From contig NZ_CP024903.1 in NCBI RefSeq assembly GCF_003330765.1, positions 1,550,001-1,614,000 of the forward strand: a DNA stretch of 64,000 nt, read 5' to 3'. The first letter of the stretch is position 1. Every line of letters begins with the position of its first letter. Under the pieces are notes generated by a model, which ran no database searches, was not told where the DNA came from, and saw only the letters and a list, made by a program, of their open reading frames with translations. The DNA comes from Burkholderia pyrrocinia (GTDB lineage Bacteria > Pseudomonadota > Gammaproteobacteria > Burkholderiales > Burkholderiaceae). Below, piece after piece: positions 60,162 through 64,000 of this stretch. A program made the translations under genes and the position numbers.

Positions 60162-61514
60162 TCAGTCGCGCGGCGCGCCTTCGCCTTTCACGCCGAGCAT
60201 CAGCGCGGCGCCGCTGGCAAACAGCAGCGCGGCCAGCACATACACGGCGAGATCCATGCTGCCCGTGCGCGTGCGGATCATCCCGATCACCCACGGGCTG
60301 ACGATGCCGCTCGTGATCCCGATGCTGCTGATCAACGCGATCCCGGCCGCGGCCGCGTTGCCGGACAGGTAACGGGTCGGCACGGCCCAGAAGATCGGCA
60401 GCGCGGCAAAAATCAGCGTCGCCGCGATCGACAGGCACGCAAGCATCGCCGCGAAGCTGTGCAGGTGCAGCGTCAGCGCCGCGAGCGCGAGCCCGCCGCC
60501 GATCGTGCAGCACGCGAAGTGCTTGCGGCGCTCGCCGGTGCGGTCCGAGCGGCGCGCGATCAGGATCAGCCCCACCGCCCCGACCGCGTTCGGCACGACC
60601 GTGTAGAGGCTCACGGCGACGACGTCGGTCACGCCGAAGTCGCGGATCATCAGCGGCATCCAGAAGTTGAGCGTCAGCGACGCGCAAGTCAGCGAGAAAT
60701 AGATGAACGCGAACAGGTACACGCGCGGGTTCGCGAGCGCGGCCGCGACGCTGCGCCCGTCATGCGCGCCGCCGTGCCCGCGACCGTCCGCGCACAGCGC
60801 GGCGACGCGCGCCTTTTCGTCGGACGTCAGCCACGCGGCGTCCTGCGGCCGGTCGACGAGGAACGTGAACGCGGCGAACGCGAGCAGGATCGCCGGTGCA
60901 CCTTCGATCGCGAACATCCACTGCCAGCCGTGCAGCCCGAGCACGCCGCTCATGTCGCGCATGATCCAGCCCGACATCAGGCCGCCGAGCACGCCGGCCA
61001 CCGCGACGCCCGCGAAGAACACCGAGATCGCCGCCGCGCGCCGGTTCGCCGGGAACCAGTAGGTCAGGTACAGCACGATGCCGGGAAAGAAACCGGCTTC
61101 GAACACGCCGAGCAGGAAGCGCATCACATAGAAATGCGACGGCTGCGACACGAACATCATCCCTGTCGACGCGATACCCCACAGCAGCATGATCCGCGTG
61201 AAGGTGCGACGCGCGCCGAAACGCGCGAGCAGCATGTTGCTCGGCACTTCGCAGAATACGTAGCCGACGTAGAACACCGCGGCGCCGAGGCCGTACATCG
61301 CGTCGCTGAAGCCGAGATCGTGCTTCATCTGCAACTGAGCGAAGCCGATGTTGATGCGGTCGAGGAACGACACGACGTAGCAGAGGAACAGGAACGGGAC
61401 GATCCGCCACGCGATCTTGCGGAACAGCAGCGCGTCGGCGGATGCCGATGCGGAAGTCGACGCCGAAACGCTCGCGTGCGCGAGCGTCGCTTCGGCGGGA
61501 AGCGATTGGGGCAT
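60162..61514 (-). CDS. MFS transporter, ACS family, paralogue of the next gene
   Basis: 450 residues, with the same layout: VVSFLDRINIGFAQLQM, YVFCEVPSNMLLARFGARRT, LLGVFEAGFFPGIVLYLTYWFP. Identity to the neighbour is evident along the whole length, so the two arose by tandem duplication, then diverged (N-terminal tail rich in Ala/Ser here). Organic anion import is expected; the substrates may differ. ATG 61514 follows GGAGAGAGAC. Confidence 0.9.
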   Translation of the reverse strand: MPQSLPAEATLAHASVSASTSASASADALLFRKIAWRIVPFLFLCYVVSFLDRINIGFAQLQMKHDLGFSDAMYGLGAAVFYVGYVFCEVPSNMLLARFGARRTFTRIMLLWGIASTGMMFVSQPSHFYVMRFLLGVFEAGFFPGIVLYLTYWFPANRRAAAISVFFAGVAVAGVLGGLMSGWIMRDMSGVLGLHGWQWMFAIEGAPAILLAFAAFTFLVDRPQDAAWLTSDEKARVAALCADGRGHGGAHDGRSVAAALANPRVYLFAFIYFSLTCASLTLNFWMPLMIRDFGVTDVVAVSLYTVVPNAVGAVGLILIARRSDRTGERRKHFACCTIGGGLALAALTLHLHSFAAMLACLSIAATLIFAALPIFWAVPTRYLSGNAAAAGIALISSIGITSGIVSPWVIGMIRTRTGSMDLAVYVLAALLFASGAALMLGVKGEGAPRD

Positions 61515-61653
61515 GTCTCTCTCCAAACGGGCCGCGCGAATCGAGCGCGCAGCAGTCTCCGAGGGCGTGCATGCGCCCTGCTTTCTTGTGAGACCGGATA
61601 CGGCTGCCGGAACCGCGGCGCAACGCCGCCGATGCCGGCGCCTTCAGGGAAAC

Positions 61654-61681
61654 GGCAGCGCGTTCACGCGAACGCGCTGCC
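61654..61681 (-). terminator. Hairpin terminator after the MBL-fold gene
   Basis: GGCAGCGCGTT and AACGCGCTGCC form a perfect 11-bp stem with a 6-base loop. On the minus strand GTTTCCC follows. It starts 15 bases past the MBL gene stop and should separate that gene from the MFS pair. Confidence 0.7.
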
Positions 61682-61695
61682 GCCGTGTGCCGCTC

Positions 61696-62655
61696 TTAGT
61701 CCTGCAGCGCGGCCCACATGTCCTTGTCGCGCTGCGCAGTCCAGATGCGCGGATGCGCGATGCCGCTCGCCTCGTCGAACGCGCGCGACACGTCGAACGG
61801 CAAGCAGTGCTCGTAGATGAACACGTGACCGAACTTCGGATCCATCGCTTCGCGCGTGAGCGCCATCGATGCCTTCAGGTCGAGATTGCGCTCGACGGCC
61901 TTGCGGCCCTGCGCGAGCAGCGTCGTGACGAAATCCTTCGTGTAGTCGAGGCCCTTGTCGACCTCGGCCGGATTCAGCAGCGCGGGGCCGCGGCCCGGCA
62001 CGAGCTTCTCGGCGCCGAGCGCGCGCAGCGCCTCGAGCGTGGCCGGCCACTGTTCGAGCTGCGCGTCGCCGCAGTAGCACGCGGCGTCGTATTCGACGAG
62101 ATCGCCCGAGAACAGCACCTTCTGCGACGGCAGCCAGACGATCGTGTCGCCCTTGGTGTGGCCCGAGCCGACATGCATGATCTTCACTTCGAGCTTGCCG
62201 AGGAACAGCGTGATCTCGCGCTCGAACACGAGCGTCGGCCAGGTCAGGCCGGGCACCGTCTCGACGCCGGCGAACAGCCGCGGGAAGCGTTCGATCTCCG
62301 ACTTCATGTCGGCCTCGCCGCGCTCGACGATCATCTCGTACGTGCCGCGGCTCGCGATCACGTGCTGCGCGCCTTCGTCGAAATACGCGGATGCGCCAAG
62401 CACGCGCACCGCGTGGTAGTGCGACAGCACCACGTGCTTGATCGGCTTGTCGGTCACGCTGCGGATCTTCGCGATCAGGTCCTGCGCCATCGCGGGCGTC
62501 GCGGTCGTGTCGACGATCAGCACGCTGTCGTCGCCGATGATCACGCCCGAGTTCGGGTCGCCTTCGGCGGTGTACGCGTACGCGTTCTCGGACAGCTTCG
62601 TCCAGGTGACTTTCTTCTCTTCCAGATCGGCTTGGGAGGCGAATGCTTTGGCCAT
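61696..62655 (-). CDS. Metallo-beta-lactamase-fold protein with altered metal motif
   Basis: 319 residues. The MBL fold is clear: NSGVIIGDDSVLIVDTTATPAMAQDLI, KHVVLSHYHAVRVLGA, HVGSGHTKGD (His166) and LFSGDLVEYD (Asp185). The canonical HxHxDH reads His79-Tyr-His81-Ala-Val83-Arg84, so the Asp and His that bind the second metal are missing. A one-metal enzyme, or a different reaction, follows. The ~90-residue C-terminal extension is helical. Divergent from the IclR gene with a shared palindromic promoter, and upstream of two MFS genes, it is likely part of an organic-acid pathway; its reaction is unknown. Confidence 0.85.
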   Translation of the reverse strand: MAKAFASQADLEEKKVTWTKLSENAYAYTAEGDPNSGVIIGDDSVLIVDTTATPAMAQDLIAKIRSVTDKPIKHVVLSHYHAVRVLGASAYFDEGAQHVIASRGTYEMIVERGEADMKSEIERFPRLFAGVETVPGLTWPTLVFEREITLFLGKLEVKIMHVGSGHTKGDTIVWLPSQKVLFSGDLVEYDAACYCGDAQLEQWPATLEALRALGAEKLVPGRGPALLNPAEVDKGLDYTKDFVTTLLAQGRKAVERNLDLKASMALTREAMDPKFGHVFIYEHCLPFDVSRAFDEASGIAHPRIWTAQRDKDMWAALQD

Positions 62656-62721
62656 GTTGCGTTCCGTGGCTGCGAGCCATGTGTTGAGGGGAGTGAACGG
62701 ATCATCTTCCCGCGCCGATTA

Positions 62722-62736
62722 TTTGTCAATGACAAA
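62722..62736. promoter_or_regulatory. Palindromic operator overlapping both -35 boxes
   Basis: TTTGTCAATGACAAA has perfect 7-base arms around one A. On the plus strand it holds TTGTCA, 17 bases from TATTGT (62746-62751), a good promoter for the IclR gene. On the minus strand it contains TTGACA, a perfect -35 for the MBL gene. An IclR protein bound here could control both. Confidence 0.65.
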
Positions 62737-62832
62737 GTCGCTTGCTATTGTCTAATACGGGTAAACCTGCGGGCTGGCGCGATAAATGGCGTCGGATACC
62801 ATGCGGGGTTTCGTCAACGGAAGAATCATCGC

Positions 62833-64000
62833 GTGCAGAACCACGAAGTCAGCGCAGACGACGCGCCGCCCAAGGCGCAGCGCGGGATCCAGAGCGTCGA
62901 GGTCGGCGGCCGGCTGCTCGACGCGCTCGCGCGCCGGCGCAAGCCGCTCGGGCTGTCGGAGCTGGCGGCGGCGGCCGACCTGTCGACCGCGCAGGCGCAC
63001 ACCTATCTCGTCAGCCTGATGCGGCTCGCGCTCGTGAAGCGCGACGCGATCACCGGCAACTACGAGCCGGGCCCGTTGTCGCTGCGGCTCGGGCTGATGT
63101 CGATCGAGCGCCAGCCGGCCTACCGCGCGGCGCTGCCGCACGCGGCGCGGCTCGCGGAAGCGGTGGGCTTGAGCGTCGCGCTGTCGGTGCCGGGCGCGCT
63201 CGGCCCGACGATCGTGCGCATCGAGCACGGCGGCTATCCGTTGCACGTGAACCTGCACGTCGGTTCGGTGATGTCGCTCGATACGACGGCGACCGGCCGT
63301 GTGTTCCGCGCGTTCGGCGATCCCGCGCAGCTCGACGCGATGGCAGCCAGCCAGGCCGGCGCGGGCGACACGCTGGCGGGCGCCGAAGGCGCGCAGCCCG
63401 CGCCGGACGCCCACGCGCAACAGGCCGAACTCGATGCGATCCGCGCGCGCGGCCTCGAACGCAGCATCGACCGGCCGAGCCCCGGCGTCAGCGCGATGTG
63501 CGTGCCGGTATTCGACGCGCACGGGCGCCTGCAGCTCGCGTTGACGGTAATCGGTTCGACGGGGTCGATCGAGGTCGGCTGGGACGGCCCGATCGCGGCC
63601 GCACTGCGCGACGCGGCGCGGCAGGCCACCGCGTCGCTCGGCGCGGAACATGCCGAACCGACCCCCGCACCGGCGGCGGGCACACCGCGCGTGCCGCCCG
63701 CGCTGGCCGACGACGCGAAGGCGCAGCGCGGGATCAATGCGCTCGACAGCACCGGCGAGTTGCTGCTCGCGCTGGTGTCGGCGGGCCGCGCGCTGCCGCT
63801 GCGCGATCTCGCGGCGGCGGCCGGCATGCCGGCCGCGAAGGCGTTTCCGCATCTCGTCAGCCTGCAGAAGATCGGCCTGCTGAGCCGCGACGATGCCGGA
63901 TGCTTCGACGGCGGCCCGCTCGGGCAGGCGCTCGGCCTGATCGCGATGCAGCGCGTTTCGCCGACGCGCGACGCGGAAGCCGAGATCGTCGCGCTGGCCG
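62833..64000 (+). CDS. IclR-family regulator with a second IclR module, partial
   Basis: 389 residues to the window edge, without a stop. GTG start preceded by GGAAG; no better ATG in frame. The first unit has a winged helix (about 18-80: AQRGIQSVEVGGRLLDALARRRKPLGLSELAAAADLSTAQAHTYLVSLMRLALV) and an IclR effector domain (about 90-280). After a Pro/Ala-rich linker, a second winged helix starts at about residue 297 (AQRGINALDSTGELLLALVSAGRALPLRDLAAAAGM) and another effector domain has begun where the sequence ends. The whole is a tandem fusion of two IclR units. Divergent from the MBL gene, it should control that and perhaps the MFS pair. Confidence 0.87.
   Translation, partial: MQNHEVSADDAPPKAQRGIQSVEVGGRLLDALARRRKPLGLSELAAAADLSTAQAHTYLVSLMRLALVKRDAITGNYEPGPLSLRLGLMSIERQPAYRAALPHAARLAEAVGLSVALSVPGALGPTIVRIEHGGYPLHVNLHVGSVMSLDTTATGRVFRAFGDPAQLDAMAASQAGAGDTLAGAEGAQPAPDAHAQQAELDAIRARGLERSIDRPSPGVSAMCVPVFDAHGRLQLALTVIGSTGSIEVGWDGPIAAALRDAARQATASLGAEHAEPTPAPAAGTPRVPPALADDAKAQRGINALDSTGELLLALVSAGRALPLRDLAAAAGMPAAKAFPHLVSLQKIGLLSRDDAGCFDGGPLGQALGLIAMQRVSPTRDAEAEIVALA

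Noticed and set aside
1..64000. CRISPR array, tRNA or rRNA genes, prophage or integrative element
   Set aside because: No regularly spaced repeats, cloverleaf-like segments, integrase or phage structural genes were seen.

Overview
The window is high-GC, densely coded DNA typical of a Burkholderia, most likely the Burkholderia cepacia complex. The signs are a 16-strand general porin (35748-36890), two DUF4148 exported proteins, ACS-family MFS transporters, many LysR, GntR, IclR and MarR regulators, and the pairing of a CoA-acylating methylmalonate-semialdehyde dehydrogenase with an omega-amino acid:pyruvate transaminase. The mix of catabolic, transport and regulatory genes, with no ribosomal or core replication genes, suggests a secondary replicon; this is inference. 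I saw no tRNA, rRNA, CRISPR array or phage. The only mobile-element trace is a decayed IS200/IS605-type tnpB at the left edge.

Layout. 1-1440: tnpB broken by one in-frame stop, its transposon right end with an omega-RNA-like hairpin, and a small DUF3096 membrane protein. 1441-4000: DedA-rhodanese fusion, DUF985 cupin, UspA with an ANR/FNR-like box upstream. 4325-7089: a CHASE-PAS histidine kinase and NarL-type regulator with overlapping ATGA. 7132-11750: LprI-like protein, a DUF1326/DUF2182/DMT operon, DUF4148, and a PilZ protein. 11827-14427: class A penicillin-binding protein. 14594-18845: a trans-3-hydroxy-L-proline island (dehydratase, ABC binding protein, GntR regulator, pyrroline-2-carboxylate reductase) with TGGT/ACCA inverted repeats. 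19013-21834: receiver-only response regulator, an FNR/ANR regulator with four cluster cysteines, and four small genes (HPF-like, unknown, DUF1488, DUF488). 21996-25423: aromatic amino acid module (tyrB, aromatic permease, Lrp).

25454-34849: DMT permease, AcpA-type acid phosphatase with a di-haem peroxidase, an orphan Tai4-like T6SS immunity protein, AtoE-like fatty-acid transporter, ClC channel and cytosine deaminase. 34968-41191: VOC protein, porin, second DUF4148, LysR divergent from an FUSC efflux protein, and a small exported protein. 41321-44826: P1-family aminopeptidase, APC permease and LuxR regulator. 44927-46914: three small genes. 47061-51042: mmsA, omega-transaminase and divergent LysR, fitting beta-alanine/valine breakdown. 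51139-53896: MFS exporter, small membrane protein and MarR regulator with a 38-bp palindromic operator, then a cupin dioxygenase. 53913-56625: GlxA-type AraC regulator divergent from two SDRs. 56807-58663: GAF-PAS-PAS-GGDEF cyclase. 58723-64000: two tandem ACS-family MFS transporters, a metallo-beta-lactamase-fold protein lacking two metal ligands, and a divergent IclR regulator that continues into a second IclR module and runs off the window.

The most interesting features are the tandem-IclR regulator with its shared-promoter palindrome and odd MBL enzyme, the trans-3-hydroxyproline cluster with its putative operators, the FNR-centred low-oxygen cluster, the MarR super-palindrome, the DUF1326/DUF2182 pair, and the tnpB pseudogene that retains a plausible guide-RNA end. 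No system here is clearly new; the best candidates for undescribed function are the DUF1326/DUF2182 pair and the MBL/MFS/double-IclR locus.
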